Source of the DNA: Pseudidiomarina taiwanensis
GTDB lineage: Bacteria > Pseudomonadota > Gammaproteobacteria > Enterobacterales > Alteromonadaceae
NCBI RefSeq assembly: GCF_003987435.1
Contig: NZ_PIQG01000001.1
Location: 496,001 to 560,000 of the forward strand
DNA length: 64,000 nucleotides
Direction of reading: 5' to 3'
Below, in pieces: positions 21,609 through 32,326 of this stretch. A program made the position numbers and the translations under genes. Within the stretch, counting starts at the first letter, position 1. Every line of letters starts with the position of its first letter. The notes under the pieces are model-generated. The model worked only from the letters and a program-made list of their open reading frames with translations, had not been told where the DNA came from and made no database searches.

Positions 21609-21626
21609 GTTTACGTTAACGTAAAC
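21609..21626. promoter_or_regulatory. Perfect 18-bp palindrome upstream of leucine dehydrogenase, probable LiuR-type operator
   Basis: GTTTACGTTAACGTAAAC reads the same on both strands, about 85 bases before the leucine dehydrogenase start. It resembles sites proposed for LiuR, the MerR-family regulator of branched-chain amino-acid breakdown in gammaproteobacteria. A TATT-rich stretch follows at once (GATATT 21627-21632), which would suit a MerR-type promoter. The regulator gene is not in this window. Confidence 0.6.
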
Positions 21627-21711
21627 GATATTTCACTGGTTCGACTAGCCTACAACAAAACAAAGTGATAATGTGCGCGCAATTTTGGACAAGAACGAGG
21701 ACGTTCCAACT

Positions 21712-22761
21712 ATGTCTCTATTCGAGCACAATGAATTTGATCAACACGAACAGGTCGTTTTCTGTCATGACAAAGAGACCGGTCTCAAAGCAATCATTGC
21801 GATTCATGATACCACTCTTGGTCCATCGCTCGGCGGTACTCGCCTCTGGAACTACAGCTCATCAGCAGAAGCTTTGACTGATGTGCTGCGGTTATCGAAA
21901 GGGATGACCTATAAAAGTGCCCTCGCTGGCCTGCCCCTAGGTGGCGGCAAAGCTGTCATCATTGGCGACGCGAAAACCATCAAGACCCCTGCGCTATTTC
22001 GTGCTTACGGGCGCTTTATTAACTCATTAAGTGGACGTTATATCACTGCTGAAGATGTGAATATTCGCACCAGTGATATCGCAATCGTTGCCGAAGAAAC
22101 CTCATTCGTTGCGGGAACTGCAGAGAAAGCCGGTGACCCATCACCGCATACTGCACTGGGCACCTATTTAGGCCTTAAAGCAGCGGTTAAACACAAATTT
22201 GGCCAAGAAAACCTAGTTGGTTTAAAAATCGCGGTGCAAGGACTCGGTGCAGTCGGTTATGACTTTGCTGCCTATTGTGCCAAAGATGGGGCACAGCTTT
22301 TCGTAACCGATATCAATGAAGAAGCCTGTCAACGTGCGGCCACTGAACTTAATGCGACCGTAGTCGGACTTGATGAAATTTACGGCTTAGATGTAGATAT
22401 TTATGCGCCGTGTGCATTGGGTGCCACCATCAATGATGACACTCTACCGCAGTTAAAGGCTAAAATTGTTGCGGGTAGTGCCAACAACCAGTTAGCAACC
22501 CCAGCACATGACCAAAAACTCATGGATATGGGTATCTTGTATGCGCCGGATTATGTGATCAATGCTGGCGGCGTGATCCACGTCTGCTCTGAAGCTGCAC
22601 ATATGTCGCTGCAAGAAACCGAAGAACGTGTCCGCAATATCTATAATACGCTCGACACTATCTTTACTCGCTCAGCTGCCGAGCAACGCCCAACTGGGAT
22701 TATTGCTGATGAGCTGGCGCGCGAAGTTATTGCCAAAGCAAAAGCTGCAAAGCAGGCCTAA
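21712..22761 (+). CDS. ldh: Leucine dehydrogenase
   Basis: The enzyme deaminates leucine and other branched-chain amino acids with NAD+, giving the 2-oxo acids that feed the liu and ivd pathways. The 349-residue protein has the Glu/Leu/Phe/Val dehydrogenase layout. From the ATG at 21712 (MSLFEHNEFD) the catalytic residues fall on the usual leucine dehydrogenase numbering: Lys68, Lys80 (in PLGGGKAVI) and Asp115 (in TAEDVN). The NAD-binding glycine motif is VQGLGAVG at about 180. An upstream GTG at 21673 would add 13 residues and is less likely. The palindrome at 21609-21626 suggests control by amino-acid availability. Confidence 0.93.
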   Translation: MSLFEHNEFDQHEQVVFCHDKETGLKAIIAIHDTTLGPSLGGTRLWNYSSSAEALTDVLRLSKGMTYKSALAGLPLGGGKAVIIGDAKTIKTPALFRAYGRFINSLSGRYITAEDVNIRTSDIAIVAEETSFVAGTAEKAGDPSPHTALGTYLGLKAAVKHKFGQENLVGLKIAVQGLGAVGYDFAAYCAKDGAQLFVTDINEEACQRAATELNATVVGLDEIYGLDVDIYAPCALGATINDDTLPQLKAKIVAGSANNQLATPAHDQKLMDMGILYAPDYVINAGGVIHVCSEAAHMSLQETEERVRNIYNTLDTIFTRSAAEQRPTGIIADELAREVIAKAKAAKQA

Positions 22762-22773
22762 CGCCTGCTTTGC
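22747..22773. terminator. Hairpin between convergent leucine dehydrogenase and ydiJ
   Basis: Perfect 11-bp arms GCAAAGCAGGC and GCCTGCTTTGC flank a 5-base loop that contains the leucine dehydrogenase stop codon. T-rich sequence beyond each arm is modest, so strength is uncertain. It sits between the two convergent stop codons. Confidence 0.65.
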
Positions 22774-22774
22774 T

Positions 22775-25700
22775 TTACTCTCCTTGCGCTAAGCTCTGTG
22801 CAAGATACTGTAGCGGGTGCAAAGCCCGCTGCTTAAATCTTTTCGCCTGCGAGCGACATGAAAAGCCAGTCGCCAAGGTTTGCCAACCCGGTTGCGCCAA
22901 CTGTTCTTGCCAACTCATTTCATACAGCTTTCGACTCGCCTCTTGATGCTCTGCTTCATGGCCATAAGTGCCCGCCATACCGCAACATCCGTTCGCTCGC
23001 GTGGTCAACTCCAGACCAAATTGCGCAAATACGGTGTGCCACTGTTTGGCAGCTGTTGCGAGCGCGGTTTGCTCGGTACAGTGCGTCAATAACTGCAGTG
23101 ATGCTGGCGTAGGTGCCAACTGCACTTTAGCGAAGGTTTCATCAGCACAGACTTGCAACAACCACTGTTGTGGCAACCGCACCTCAAAACTGAGCGGCTG
23201 CGAACTATAGCGACGATACTCGTCCTGGTAACACAAACTCGTGCTGGCATCGAGCCCAACTAAATTCCAGCCTGCATCAGATAACGCCTGCAATTGCGGC
23301 CCAACCCGTGCCACGGTAGCGCGGAATTCAGTTAAGAAGCCCTTCACATGCTGGGCTTTACCATTGCCTAAGAACTCCAATAACACTGGCTCAAACCCGA
23401 GTACTTGAGCGACCTTTGCAAACGCTTCGACTAACTCAGCCTCATAAAAACTCGTAAACGGGTCTTGCACAATCACCACGGTGCGCGCCTGCTCAAGCTG
23501 GGTTGTCTGGAGTAACTCGTTGACGCTCAGCTGTTGCCATGCATGCTGTTGCCAGCGCTGCTGCAGCGTCGGTACAGATAATTTAGGTGCATCCTGATAA
23601 CCAATCACATGCTTTAACAGCAAGCGACTGAGCGGATTATCACTGAGCAGATTGGCAAGCCGTGGCCATTTCGCTAATTTCGGCGCCAGTCGCTCGACAT
23701 CACGCACGAGATAATCTTTCAACTTGCGTTTTTCATGCTGCCCATACCAGGCGAGGAATTCTGCTCGAAACGCAGGAACATCAACTTTAACCGGGCATTG
23801 GTTGGCACACGCCTTACAGGCTAAGCATTCATCCATTGATTGCTTCACTTGCTGATCAAATTCAGTTAATGGCGCGGCTAAGTTCTGTCCGCCACTGCGC
23901 AAGCGCAACCATTCGCGAATTAAACTCGCGCGCCCTTTCGGTGAATAAGCTCGGTTCCCGCTTGCCTTGTAGGATGGACACATGGCTGAATCTGCGGCGT
24001 AGTTGAAGCACAGACCATTGCCGTTGCAATCCAAGGCATGTTGGTAAGGACTATTCGGCTCAACCTCGATGGCGCGATCAAAATCCCCCCGCTTCACCGC
24101 ATCGACCGATACTAATTGCTCTTGCGAACCAAATGGCGTGCACAATTTACCGGGATTAAGACGATTTTCTGGATCAAAAGCAGCTTTAATCTTTTGGATC
24201 TCTGGATAAAGCTCTTGGCCAAAGAATTTTGGCGCATATTCCGAGCGATACCCTTTGCCGTGCTCACCCCACATCAAACCGCCATATTTAGCGGTTAATT
24301 CGGCCACTTGGTCGCTGATCTGACGCAGCAATTGCTGATCACTCGGAGCTTTCATATCGAGTGCGGGGCGCACGTGCAGCACCCCTGCATCAACGTGCCC
24401 AAACATCCCATAGTGAAGTTGATGTTGATCAAGAATTGCCCGAAATTCAGTAATGAAATCCGCCAATTTTTCAGGAGGAACCGCGGTATCTTCTGCAAAG
24501 GCTATCGGTTTACGGGCACCTTTCGTTGCACCAAGCAAACCCACTGCTTTTTTGCGCATGGCGTAAATGGTCTGAATACTGCTCGGCTCGCGACAAATTT
24601 GATAGCCAATGACGCCCTGCTCTGGCTTAGTTTGAATCAACTCATCAAGCGCCTGGCATAAGCGACTGAGCTTCTGCTCAATTTCGTCGGCGGCAGTTGC
24701 GGTGAACTCAACCATGTTAATGCCATTCATGGTTTGCCCTGGTACTTCGGCGAGGTGTTGTTCAACCTGATGCCAAATAATATCGTTGCGGGCTAAATCA
24801 AGGACATTGCTATCAATCGTTTCAACTGAGGTCGCCTCAGCTTTGACCAGAAAAGGTGCATTGCGGAGGGCAGCTTGAAAGTCAGAGTATTTTACGTTCA
24901 CCAGTACTTTGAACTTGGGCAGTGCGGTCAAATTTAGACGCGCCCGAGTAATAACAGCGAGTGTCCCTTCTGAGCCAGCCAGCAGCCGTGCAATATTGAT
25001 CGTTTGCCGTTGCGGATCATAAGCATGCTTAAGATCATAACCGGTCAAAAAACGGTTCAACGGCGGAAACTTTTCCGCGATCGCGTCTCGCTTACCAATA
25101 CATGTTTGGATGACTTGCCGGTAAATCGCCCCTTCTAGATTCGCTTGTTCAGCTTTTGCGCTAGCCTCAGCAACACTCATCTCATAAGCTTCAAGCAGTT
25201 CGCCATTGCTCAGAACGGCCGTCAAAGCAAGGATATGATCACTGGTTTTGCCATAAACCAGTGAGCCTTGTCCTGATGCATCAGTATTGATCATGCCACC
25301 AATTGTGGCGCGATTACTGGTCGAGAGATCGGGTGAGAAAAATAATCCGGCATCACGCACGGCGTCGTTGAGCTGGTCTTTAACCACGCCGGTCTCACAT
25401 TCAACCCATGCTTGTTTAGCATTTAATTCGCCAATTTGGCGCATGTGCCGACTCAGGTCGATGACGATACCTGCGGTTAGACTTTGTCCGTTGGTGCCCG
25501 TACCGCCGCCGCGAGGGCTGAAGCGAACGCCTTGATAGGCATCTTGTTGAGCAAGTTGCAATGCGGTAACGACATCTTGAGTATGACGAGGATATAGAAC
25601 CGCTTGCGGTAACTGCTGGTAGATTGAATTATCCGTTGCAGCAATCAGGCGACCGGCATAAGTCCAATCTATCTCCCCGCTAAAAGCGGATTCAGAGAGG

Positions 25701-25783
25701 GCCGACAGATACCTTTGGTACTGCAAATGAAGTGCGGCTGGCGCTGCCGTCGCGCCAGCCTGAATCAAGCTCTGCTCAGCCAT
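22775..25783 (-). CDS. ydiJ: FAD- and iron-sulfur-binding D-2-hydroxyacid dehydrogenase (YdiJ family)
   Basis: This 1002-residue protein joins an FAD-linked oxidase with an iron-sulfur part. The PCMH-type FAD domain has [12 protein letters not shown] (about residue 90) and [13 protein letters not shown]; the FAD-oxidase C-terminal domain covers about 300-540. [17 protein letters not shown] cluster motif follows at about 655, then a CCG domain with [14 protein letters not shown]. coli YdiJ has been reported to be a D-2-hydroxyglutarate dehydrogenase; the same is likely but not proven here. Its start overlaps the ppsA stop by eight bases, so it is co-transcribed with ppsA. Confidence 0.88.
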   Translation of the reverse strand: MAEQSLIQAGATAAPAALHLQYQRYLSALSESAFSGEIDWTYAGRLIAATDNSIYQQLPQAVLYPRHTQDVVTALQLAQQDAYQGVRFSPRGGGTGTNGQSLTAGIVIDLSRHMRQIGELNAKQAWVECETGVVKDQLNDAVRDAGLFFSPDLSTSNRATIGGMINTDASGQGSLVYGKTSDHILALTAVLSNGELLEAYEMSVAEASAKAEQANLEGAIYRQVIQTCIGKRDAIAEKFPPLNRFLTGYDLKHAYDPQRQTINIARLLAGSEGTLAVITRARLNLTALPKFKVLVNVKYSDFQAALRNAPFLVKAEATSVETIDSNVLDLARNDIIWHQVEQHLAEVPGQTMNGINMVEFTATAADEIEQKLSRLCQALDELIQTKPEQGVIGYQICREPSSIQTIYAMRKKAVGLLGATKGARKPIAFAEDTAVPPEKLADFITEFRAILDQHQLHYGMFGHVDAGVLHVRPALDMKAPSDQQLLRQISDQVAELTAKYGGLMWGEHGKGYRSEYAPKFFGQELYPEIQKIKAAFDPENRLNPGKLCTPFGSQEQLVSVDAVKRGDFDRAIEVEPNSPYQHALDCNGNGLCFNYAADSAMCPSYKASGNRAYSPKGRASLIREWLRLRSGGQNLAAPLTEFDQQVKQSMDECLACKACANQCPVKVDVPAFRAEFLAWYGQHEKRKLKDYLVRDVERLAPKLAKWPRLANLLSDNPLSRLLLKHVIGYQDAPKLSVPTLQQRWQQHAWQQLSVNELLQTTQLEQARTVVIVQDPFTSFYEAELVEAFAKVAQVLGFEPVLLEFLGNGKAQHVKGFLTEFRATVARVGPQLQALSDAGWNLVGLDASTSLCYQDEYRRYSSQPLSFEVRLPQQWLLQVCADETFAKVQLAPTPASLQLLTHCTEQTALATAAKQWHTVFAQFGLELTTRANGCCGMAGTYGHEAEHQEASRKLYEMSWQEQLAQPGWQTLATGFSCRSQAKRFKQRALHPLQYLAQSLAQGE

Positions 25784-28157
25784 GATGCTCCGCTAGATAC
25801 AACCAAGTTTCTAATACGGTATCAGGGTTTAATGAGACCGAATCAATGCCTTGTTCAACCAACCAAGCCGCAAAATCAGCATGGTCAGAAGGTCCTTGCC
25901 CACAGATACCGACGTATTTCCCTTTCTTCTTGGCCGCTTGAATAGCCATAGCCAGCAGCGCCTTAACCGCCTCATTGCGCTCGTCAAAGAGGTGCGCGAT
26001 TACACCTGAGTCACGGTCAAGGCCAAGAGTTAACTGGGTTAAATCGTTCGAGCCAATTGAGAAACCGTCAAAAATATCAAGGAACTGTTCCGCTAGCACT
26101 GCGTTCGATGGCAGTTCACACATCATGATAACGCGCAGACCGTTCTCGCCCTGCTTCAGGCCCTGCTCACGCAGTAGCTCGATGACCTGACGTCCTTCCT
26201 CAAGGGTCCGTACAAATGGAATCATGACTTCGACATTGGTCAGTCCCATATCATTACGAACACGCTTAATGGCTTCACATTCGAGCGCAAAACAATCTCG
26301 GAACTCCTCCGAGATATAACGCGACGCTCCACGGAAACCGAGCATTGGGTTCTCTTCGTGTGGCTCATACTGTTGACCACCGACTAAGTTTGCATATTCG
26401 TTCGATTTAAAATCGGACATACGCACAATCACCCGCTCTGGAGAGAATGCCGCGGCAAGGGTTGCAATACCCTCAGTCAGTTTGGTGATGTAGTATTCGC
26501 GCGGTGATTCATATCCAGCGATATACTCAGCGATTTGTTCCTGCAGGGCCGGAGCTTGTTGCTCAAAGTTCAGCAACGCCTTCGGGTGCACACCGATCAT
26601 CCGGTTAATAATAAACTCCAACCGCGCCAAACCAATCCCAGCATGCGGTAATTGAGCGAAATCAAAGGCGCGATCAGGGTTACCCACGTTCATCATAATT
26701 TTAAGCGGCAATGCTGGCATATCGCCTACATCAGATTCGGTCACTTCAAAGTCGAGCGCACCTTTATAAATTAGGCCGGTATCCCCCTCCGCACAGGAAA
26801 CGGTCACCGCCTCATTCGCTTTGATTTTATCCGTTGCATCGCCACAACCGACGACAGCTGGGATCCCCAGCTCACGCGCGATAATCGCCGCATGACAGGT
26901 GCGACCGCCGCGATTGGTCACAATCGCCGCCGCTCGTTTCATAATCGGTTCCCAGTCTGGGTCAGTCATGTCAGTGACCAACACGTCACCTGGCTGGACC
27001 TGATTCATTTCAGAAATATCATTGAGGACTCGCGCAACACCGGCACCAATACGTTGCCCAATCGCACGTCCGGTTACAATCACATCTGAATGTTGTTTCA
27101 AGGCATAGCGCTCGAGCGCTTGGCCAGATTTATTCGACTGCACGGTTTCAGGACGTGCCTGGACGATATAGAGTTGCCCATCGATACCGTCCTTTGCCCA
27201 CTCAATGTCCATTGGACGGCCATAATGCTGCTCAATAATCACAGCTTGCTTGGCGAGTGCCTCAACTTCAGCATCGGTAATCGAGAACTTGCGACTCTGT
27301 TCTGGTGCAATATCGACAATTTTGGTTTGTTGACCATGCTCAGTGCTATCGGCATACACCATTTCGATCTTTTTACTGCCGAGATTACGGCGCAATACCG
27401 CTGGACGTCCTGCTTTGAGTGTTGGCTTGTGGACATAAAACTCATCAGGGTTAACGGCCCCCTGCACCACCATTTCGCCAAGCCCGTATGACGAAGTAAT
27501 AAACACCACATCCTCAAAACCAGATTCGGTATCAATGCTGAACATGACCCCTGATGATGCGATATCACTGCGCACCATCCGCTGCACCCCAGCAGACAAG
27601 GCTACACCGCGATGGTCATAGCCTTGGTGCACACGATAGGAGATCGCGCGATCGTTAAAGAGTGAAGCAAAAACGTGTTTGATCGCTTCCATAATGGCAT
27701 CAATACCGCGCACATTAAGGAAGGTTTCTTGTTGTCCCGCGAAAGATGCATCAGGCATATCTTCGGCGGTGGCCGATGAGCGCACTGCAAAGCTTACCTC
27801 CGTATTGCCGCCGCTAAGTTTTTCGTAGGCGCTGCGGATTTCGGCATCAAGTTTTGGCGTGAAAGGCGTATCGATAACCCATTGCCGAATGGTTTTCCCT
27901 GCCGCGGCAAGCGCATCAACATCGTCAACATCAAGGGCATCAAGCAAATCATGAATTTTGTCATTCATCCCACTTTGTTCGAGAAATTCATTAAAGGCTT
28001 CTGCAGTCGTTGCAAAACCATTTGGAACCACGACTCCGGCTCCCGACAAGTTACTGATCATTTCGCCAAGCGAAGCGTTCTTACCGCCCACTCGGTTGAC
28101 ATCATTCATCCCTAATTCGTCATACCAAAGTACGTAATCTTGCACAGAATTTTCCAC
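25776..28157 (-). CDS. ppsA: Phosphoenolpyruvate synthase
   Basis: PpsA makes PEP from pyruvate and ATP, releasing AMP and phosphate, for gluconeogenesis. The 793-residue protein has the ATP-grasp start [23 protein letters not shown], the phosphohistidine loop [21 protein letters not shown], and a PEP-binding barrel ending [14 protein letters not shown] with the catalytic Cys. Translation starts at GTG 28157; no ATG lies nearby and the GTG fits the family start. The threonine before the active His (TCH) is the usual target of PpsR, encoded divergently 91 bases away. Confidence 0.96.
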   Translation of the reverse strand: MENSVQDYVLWYDELGMNDVNRVGGKNASLGEMISNLSGAGVVVPNGFATTAEAFNEFLEQSGMNDKIHDLLDALDVDDVDALAAAGKTIRQWVIDTPFTPKLDAEIRSAYEKLSGGNTEVSFAVRSSATAEDMPDASFAGQQETFLNVRGIDAIMEAIKHVFASLFNDRAISYRVHQGYDHRGVALSAGVQRMVRSDIASSGVMFSIDTESGFEDVVFITSSYGLGEMVVQGAVNPDEFYVHKPTLKAGRPAVLRRNLGSKKIEMVYADSTEHGQQTKIVDIAPEQSRKFSITDAEVEALAKQAVIIEQHYGRPMDIEWAKDGIDGQLYIVQARPETVQSNKSGQALERYALKQHSDVIVTGRAIGQRIGAGVARVLNDISEMNQVQPGDVLVTDMTDPDWEPIMKRAAAIVTNRGGRTCHAAIIARELGIPAVVGCGDATDKIKANEAVTVSCAEGDTGLIYKGALDFEVTESDVGDMPALPLKIMMNVGNPDRAFDFAQLPHAGIGLARLEFIINRMIGVHPKALLNFEQQAPALQEQIAEYIAGYESPREYYITKLTEGIATLAAAFSPERVIVRMSDFKSNEYANLVGGQQYEPHEENPMLGFRGASRYISEEFRDCFALECEAIKRVRNDMGLTNVEVMIPFVRTLEEGRQVIELLREQGLKQGENGLRVIMMCELPSNAVLAEQFLDIFDGFSIGSNDLTQLTLGLDRDSGVIAHLFDERNEAVKALLAMAIQAAKKKGKYVGICGQGPSDHADFAAWLVEQGIDSVSLNPDTVLETWLYLAEHHG

Positions 28158-28248
28158 AGTCGCATCCTCGTTAGGTTAAATCCTCGACCATTTTACACAT
28201 TGGCCCCCAACAAGTTAATATCAAACCCTGATTTTAAAGGAAACTTTC

Positions 28249-29058
28249 ATGCGCACTGTATTTTATATTTCAGATGGCACCGCTTTGACCGCAGAAGCAT
28301 TTGGTAAAGCCATGCTATCCATGTTCCCACTTAAAGTTGAACATAAGACCCTTGCCTTCATCGATAGCCAAGAAAAAGCCGAAACAGCGGTTCGGCGAAT
28401 TAACGAGGCCTACGAGAAATCAGGCGAACGCCCGATTATTTTCCATACCTTTGTAAGTGTCGAAATTAAGCGCGTGATTACCCAAAGTGCTGGCAGTTGC
28501 TATGATTTTCTCGATTATTTTGTCGCCCCACTTAGCCAAGAGCTTGGTATTCCGGCACAACCGAAAACCAACCTTACCCACGGTATTCAAGAAAATTATG
28601 ATTTCCGCATCGAAGCAATCAATTACACCCTTGCTAATGACGATGGCAGTAATATTTCCGACTACGATGAGGCCGATATTATTTTGATTGGGGTTTCTCG
28701 TACCGGGAAAACACCCAGCAGCTTATATTTAGCGCTGCAATACGGAATTAAAGCGGCAAATTATCCAATTACCGATGATGATGATTTTGAGAAGTTACAG
28801 CTGCCGAAAATACTCAAACCATATCGTCACAAGCTGTTCGGTTTAACGCTCGAACCGCAACGTTTACATGAAATCCGCAGCAAACGGCGTGAAGGGAGTC
28901 GCTACGCATCTATGCAGCAATGTCGATTCGAACTACAGGCGGTAGAAGCCATGTATCGACGTGAAGCGATTCCCTTTCTAGATAGTACGCGTTTCTCAGT
29001 AGAGGAAATTGCCGCCAAGATCCTTAACGAAACGAACCTTGAACGGCATTGTTACTAG
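28249..29058 (+). CDS. ppsR: PEP synthase regulatory protein (bifunctional kinase/pyrophosphorylase)
   Basis: PpsR turns PEP synthase off and on by ADP-dependent phosphorylation and phosphate-dependent dephosphorylation of a threonine next to the active histidine. The 269-residue DUF299 protein has the P-loop-like [27 protein letters not shown] and the family start [18 protein letters not shown]. It is divergent from ppsA and ends three bases from the convergent DUF1338 gene. Confidence 0.95.
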   Translation: MRTVFYISDGTALTAEAFGKAMLSMFPLKVEHKTLAFIDSQEKAETAVRRINEAYEKSGERPIIFHTFVSVEIKRVITQSAGSCYDFLDYFVAPLSQELGIPAQPKTNLTHGIQENYDFRIEAINYTLANDDGSNISDYDEADIILIGVSRTGKTPSSLYLALQYGIKAANYPITDDDDFEKLQLPKILKPYRHKLFGLTLEPQRLHEIRSKRREGSRYASMQQCRFELQAVEAMYRREAIPFLDSTRFSVEEIAAKILNETNLERHCY

Positions 29059-29061
29059 GCT

Positions 29062-29868
29062 CTAAGACGCGTGTTTGGCGTCAGTGCTTTCAAAAATTTT
29101 ATCTGCAGAAGCGGCAACAAAACCACTATAGAGTTTGTTTGGCGCTTCTTCATAGCGCTTGGCAAACTCGTAAAAGCAGCTAGGAATGCGTTTCTCGGTA
29201 TCACTGAAGCGCACCACGGTCTGATCTGCTAGGGTCGAAGACTGCTCTAAAAGAACCTCTTTCGAGCCTTTGATTTCACCACCTGAGGTGTTTAGGCGGA
29301 AGCCTTCTTGCTTCAACTTTTCGTTCACTTGCTCTAAGTGCTCAAAGCCCGGCAAATGATTCACGCTGACAGTGAAGTGATTAGCGCGGAAACCAAAAGC
29401 CGCCAACCAGGCTGCATATTCGCTTTCGGCTAATAAGCTCTGATAATCGGCACTACTGATTTGCCAGTGCGTTCCTGAGTACAAGATATTTGATTTTTCA
29501 ACCGCACTTGCACTCACCTGGCTCACCAATTGATGCACAATTTTTTGCAACTTATCTGAGAATTCTTCGACCAACAGCTCACTGATAAAGATTTTTGGTA
29601 ACGCTGGATCGCTGTGCTCGTAATGCTTTGCGACCAACTTTTTCTGTTCGAATTGATAATCGCCTTTCGCTTCATAACCCATGGTTTCAAAGTGCGCAGC
29701 GAGGCGCTCTAAATTAACAGGGGCGATGTTAAACGTACGAAACGCGACGTGGTCATTGATAATTGGGGCACCACCACCGAGTACCTGATGGATTTTAGCC
29801 GCCGATGGCGTGTGCTGAATATAATCATGCCAAAGGTTCTCGAAAAACTGCTGTACTTGCTGTGACAT
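29062..29868 (-). CDS. DUF1338-family protein (2-oxoadipate dioxygenase/decarboxylase-like)
   Basis: The 268-residue protein resembles the short DUF1338 proteins, related to HglS, an iron-dependent 2-oxoadipate dioxygenase/decarboxylase of D-lysine breakdown. NDHVAFRTFNI supplies the first His ligand; FRANHFTVSVNHL and SCFYEFAKRYE could supply the second His and the Glu. It has the vicinal-oxygen-chelate look but is shorter than HglS (about 460 residues), so the substrate may differ. It lies 27 bases downstream of the DAHP synthase gene and may be co-transcribed with it. The substrate cannot be told from this sequence. Confidence 0.8.
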   Translation of the reverse strand: MSQQVQQFFENLWHDYIQHTPSAAKIHQVLGGGAPIINDHVAFRTFNIAPVNLERLAAHFETMGYEAKGDYQFEQKKLVAKHYEHSDPALPKIFISELLVEEFSDKLQKIVHQLVSQVSASAVEKSNILYSGTHWQISSADYQSLLAESEYAAWLAAFGFRANHFTVSVNHLPGFEHLEQVNEKLKQEGFRLNTSGGEIKGSKEVLLEQSSTLADQTVVRFSDTEKRIPSCFYEFAKRYEEAPNKLYSGFVAASADKIFESTDAKHAS

Positions 29869-29895
29869 ATACTACTAAACCTCGAAAATGTCGGA

Positions 29896-31254
29896 TTAAC
29901 CTCGGCCCTGACGTGCTTCTGCAAGCGAATCAGCAACCAAGAAGGCGAGTTCTAATACTTGATCCACGTTTAGGCGTGGATCGCATTGAGTCAGGTAACG
30001 CTGAGTCAGGTCGGCTTCAGCGATCTGGTAAGCCCCCCCTGTGCACTCAGTGACGTTTTCCCCAGTCATTTCCAAATGCACACCACCAGGGTGAGTTCCT
30101 TCTGCTTGATGGACCGCAAAGAATTGCCGTAATTCACGATGAATGGCATCGAAATTGCGGGTTTTCAAACCGTTTTCGGCCTTGACGGTATTCCCATGCA
30201 TAGGGTCACTTGACCACACTACATGGCGTCCTTCAGCTTTGACGCGGCGAACCAGAGCCGGCAATTTTTCAGCTAGGTTATCTGCACCCATACGCGTAAT
30301 TAAGGTCAAGCGTCCAGCATCATTGTCTGGATTGAGCGCGTCAATGAGGTGAATTAATTCATCAGCGCTCGTCGTTGGGCCAATTTTGACCCCGATCGGG
30401 TTATGAATACCGCGCATAAACTCCACGTGAGCGTGGTCGAGTTGCCGCGTCCGTTCACCAATCCAGACCATATGCGCCGAACAATCGTAGGGTAAGCCCG
30501 TTAATGTATCGATACGAGTCAGAGCCTCTTCATACGGCAGTAATAACGCTTCGTGGCTAGTAAATAGCTGGGTCTCATGAATGGTCGCATTGGTTTCAGC
30601 GGTGATCCCGAGCACTTCCATAAACTTCAAAGCCGACTGAATTTGCTCGGCAACCTCTTGGTACTTTGCTTTTAGCGGGTTCGCTTCAACAAAGCTCATG
30701 TTCCATTTATGGACTTTGTGCAAATCAGCTAAGCCACCTTGGGCAAAGGCTCGAAGTAAGTTGAGAGTAGCCGCTGAATGATGGTAAGCACGAATCATTC
30801 GCTCAGGATCGGGAATCCGTGCGGACTCGTCAAACTCCACGCCGTTGATGATATCGCCACGATATGCCGGCAGACTCACGCCATTTTGTTGCTCTAAGTC
30901 ACTCGAGCGGGGCTTAGCGTACTGCCCTGCCATCCGCGCTACTTTTGTGACTGGACAAGAGCCGGCGAAGGTCAGGACTATCGCCATTTGCAAAATGACT
31001 TTGAAGGTGTCGCGTATCTTAGGGGCATTGAAGTCGTTAAAGGATTCGGCACAATCACCCCCTTGCAACAAGAAACCGCGCCCTTGGCTCACTTGCGCGA
31101 GCTGCTTCCGCAAGGCACGGATCTCTTCTGCAAAAACGAGTGGCGGAAACTGCTTAAGTTGTTGTTCAACCTGCTCTAACTGCTGCTTTGATTGATATTG
31201 CGGTTGCTGTTGTATCGGCTTCTCGCGCCAGCTCCGCACTTGCCACTCTTTCAT
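29896..31254 (-). CDS. Class II 3-deoxy-7-phosphoheptulonate (DAHP) synthase
   Basis: The enzyme joins PEP and erythrose-4-phosphate, the first step to chorismate and the aromatic amino acids. The 452-residue protein belongs to the plant/Mycobacterium class II family, not the E. coli AroFGH class I: it has [12 protein letters not shown] (metal-ligand Cys68), DPMHGNT with a His ligand, [15 protein letters not shown] with the Glu, and TQCDPRLN with the Asp. The ATG at 31254 gives [13 protein letters not shown], the normal family start. Its promoter lies in a striking inverted repeat just upstream. PEP synthase genes lie nearby, as aroH does in E. coli. Class II enzymes can belong to either primary or secondary pathways; this setting favours primary metabolism. 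Confidence 0.93.
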   Translation of the reverse strand: MKEWQVRSWREKPIQQQPQYQSKQQLEQVEQQLKQFPPLVFAEEIRALRKQLAQVSQGRGFLLQGGDCAESFNDFNAPKIRDTFKVILQMAIVLTFAGSCPVTKVARMAGQYAKPRSSDLEQQNGVSLPAYRGDIINGVEFDESARIPDPERMIRAYHHSAATLNLLRAFAQGGLADLHKVHKWNMSFVEANPLKAKYQEVAEQIQSALKFMEVLGITAETNATIHETQLFTSHEALLLPYEEALTRIDTLTGLPYDCSAHMVWIGERTRQLDHAHVEFMRGIHNPIGVKIGPTTSADELIHLIDALNPDNDAGRLTLITRMGADNLAEKLPALVRRVKAEGRHVVWSSDPMHGNTVKAENGLKTRNFDAIHRELRQFFAVHQAEGTHPGGVHLEMTGENVTECTGGAYQIAEADLTQRYLTQCDPRLNVDQVLELAFLVADSLAEARQGRG

Positions 31255-31267
31255 ACCACTTCCTAAC

Positions 31268-31302
31268 GCCAAAATTAGGCCCGTAATATACCTAATTTTG
31301 GC
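31268..31302. promoter_or_regulatory. Perfect 12-bp inverted repeat around the DAHP synthase promoter
   Basis: Arms GCCAAAATTAGG (31268-31279) and CCTAATTTTGGC (31291-31302) are exact inverted copies with an 11-base centre. On the leftward strand the centre holds TATATT (31290-31285), a good -10, spaced 17 bases from TTGTAA (31313-31308) as -35. A repressor bound to both arms would block the promoter. On the rightward strand a run of seven T follows, so it could also act as a terminator for antisense transcripts. Confidence 0.6.
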
Positions 31303-31317
31303 TTTTTTTACAATCCA

Positions 31318-32190
31318 TTAACGCAGTTTTTGCAAGGCTGAAATGCGCTCTTCAAGGGGCGGATGACTGAGAAATAATTGACTGGCACGACGCTTGCCAT
31401 GAATCCCAAAAGCCATCATAGTGCCATCAAGTTCAGAGTCTTGATTCGTTTGCAGACGACGCAGCGCAGCGATCATTTTATCCGCACCTACCAGCCGCGC
31501 AGAGCCGGCATCGGCACGAAATTCGCGCTGACGTGAGAACCACATGACAATTATGCTCGCCAACACACCAAAGACGATCTCGAGCAGCATGACGATTCCA
31601 AAATAGGCGAACCCACCCCCGCCTTGCTGGCTATTGTTACCCCGCAGCGCATTATTAATCACCCCCGCGAGTACCCGAGCCAAGAAAATAACAAAGGTGT
31701 TCACGACCCCTTGAATCAAGGTTAACGTCACCATATCACCATTCGCAATATGGCTCACTTCGTGCGCCAATACCGCTTCGACTTCATCGGCGTTCATTTG
31801 CTGCAATAGCCCCGTACTCACGGCGACGAGCGAATTTTTTTTACTTGCTCCGGTGGCGAATGCATTGGCATCGGCTCCATGATAAATCGCCACTTCTGGC
31901 ATCGGGATACCTGCCAACCGAGCCTGTCGAGCAACGGTATCTAGCAACCAACGTTCAGTGCTATTGCGTGGCTGTTTAATGACTTCACCTCGCACTGAAC
32001 GTAGTGCCAACCATTTCGACATCCACAAAGAGATAAACGCACCGCCAAAGCCAAATAGCGCGGCAAACACCAATAAGGTTTGATATTGATTTGGAGCAAC
32101 GCCTAATGCCGGTAAAATGAGGTTCATGACCACCCCAAAAACCACCAAGATTGCTAAGTTCGTCACTAAAAACAGACCGATTCGTAACAC
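31318..32190 (-). CDS. htpX: Membrane zinc protease HtpX
   Basis: HtpX is a heat-shock-related inner-membrane metalloprotease that helps FtsH clear misfolded membrane proteins. The 290-residue protein has two N-terminal membrane helices, the zinc motif HEVSH in [14 protein letters not shown], two further hydrophobic segments, and an [12 protein letters not shown] segment with the third (Glu/Asp-region) ligand area. I choose GTG 32190, which gives fMet-LRIGLF, aligned with the E. coli MMRIALF start, with GAGG eight bases upstream. A TTG at 32208 would add six residues. Confidence 0.93.
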   Translation of the reverse strand: MLRIGLFLVTNLAILVVFGVVMNLILPALGVAPNQYQTLLVFAALFGFGGAFISLWMSKWLALRSVRGEVIKQPRNSTERWLLDTVARQARLAGIPMPEVAIYHGADANAFATGASKKNSLVAVSTGLLQQMNADEVEAVLAHEVSHIANGDMVTLTLIQGVVNTFVIFLARVLAGVINNALRGNNSQQGGGGFAYFGIVMLLEIVFGVLASIIVMWFSRQREFRADAGSARLVGADKMIAALRRLQTNQDSELDGTMMAFGIHGKRRASQLFLSHPPLEERISALQKLR

Positions 32191-32326
32191 CGCCAGATCC
32201 TCACTCAAATAGACTTTCTACGATATGGGGTGCGGTAACATTTAGATCAAGTTAGCTCTGTAAATTAGTTGATTCCTTGATATTCTGATACAGCAACGAT
32301 TGGATGGCTTAAACACGGAGTAAGAG

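Noticed and set aside
29896-31272. Longer DAHP synthase start at a TTG (31272)
   Set aside because: It lies within the promoter inverted repeat; ATG 31254 matches the family N-terminus.
32191-32326. Heat-shock (sigma-32) promoter before htpX
   Set aside because: No convincing CTTGAA / CCCCAT pair at proper spacing was seen.
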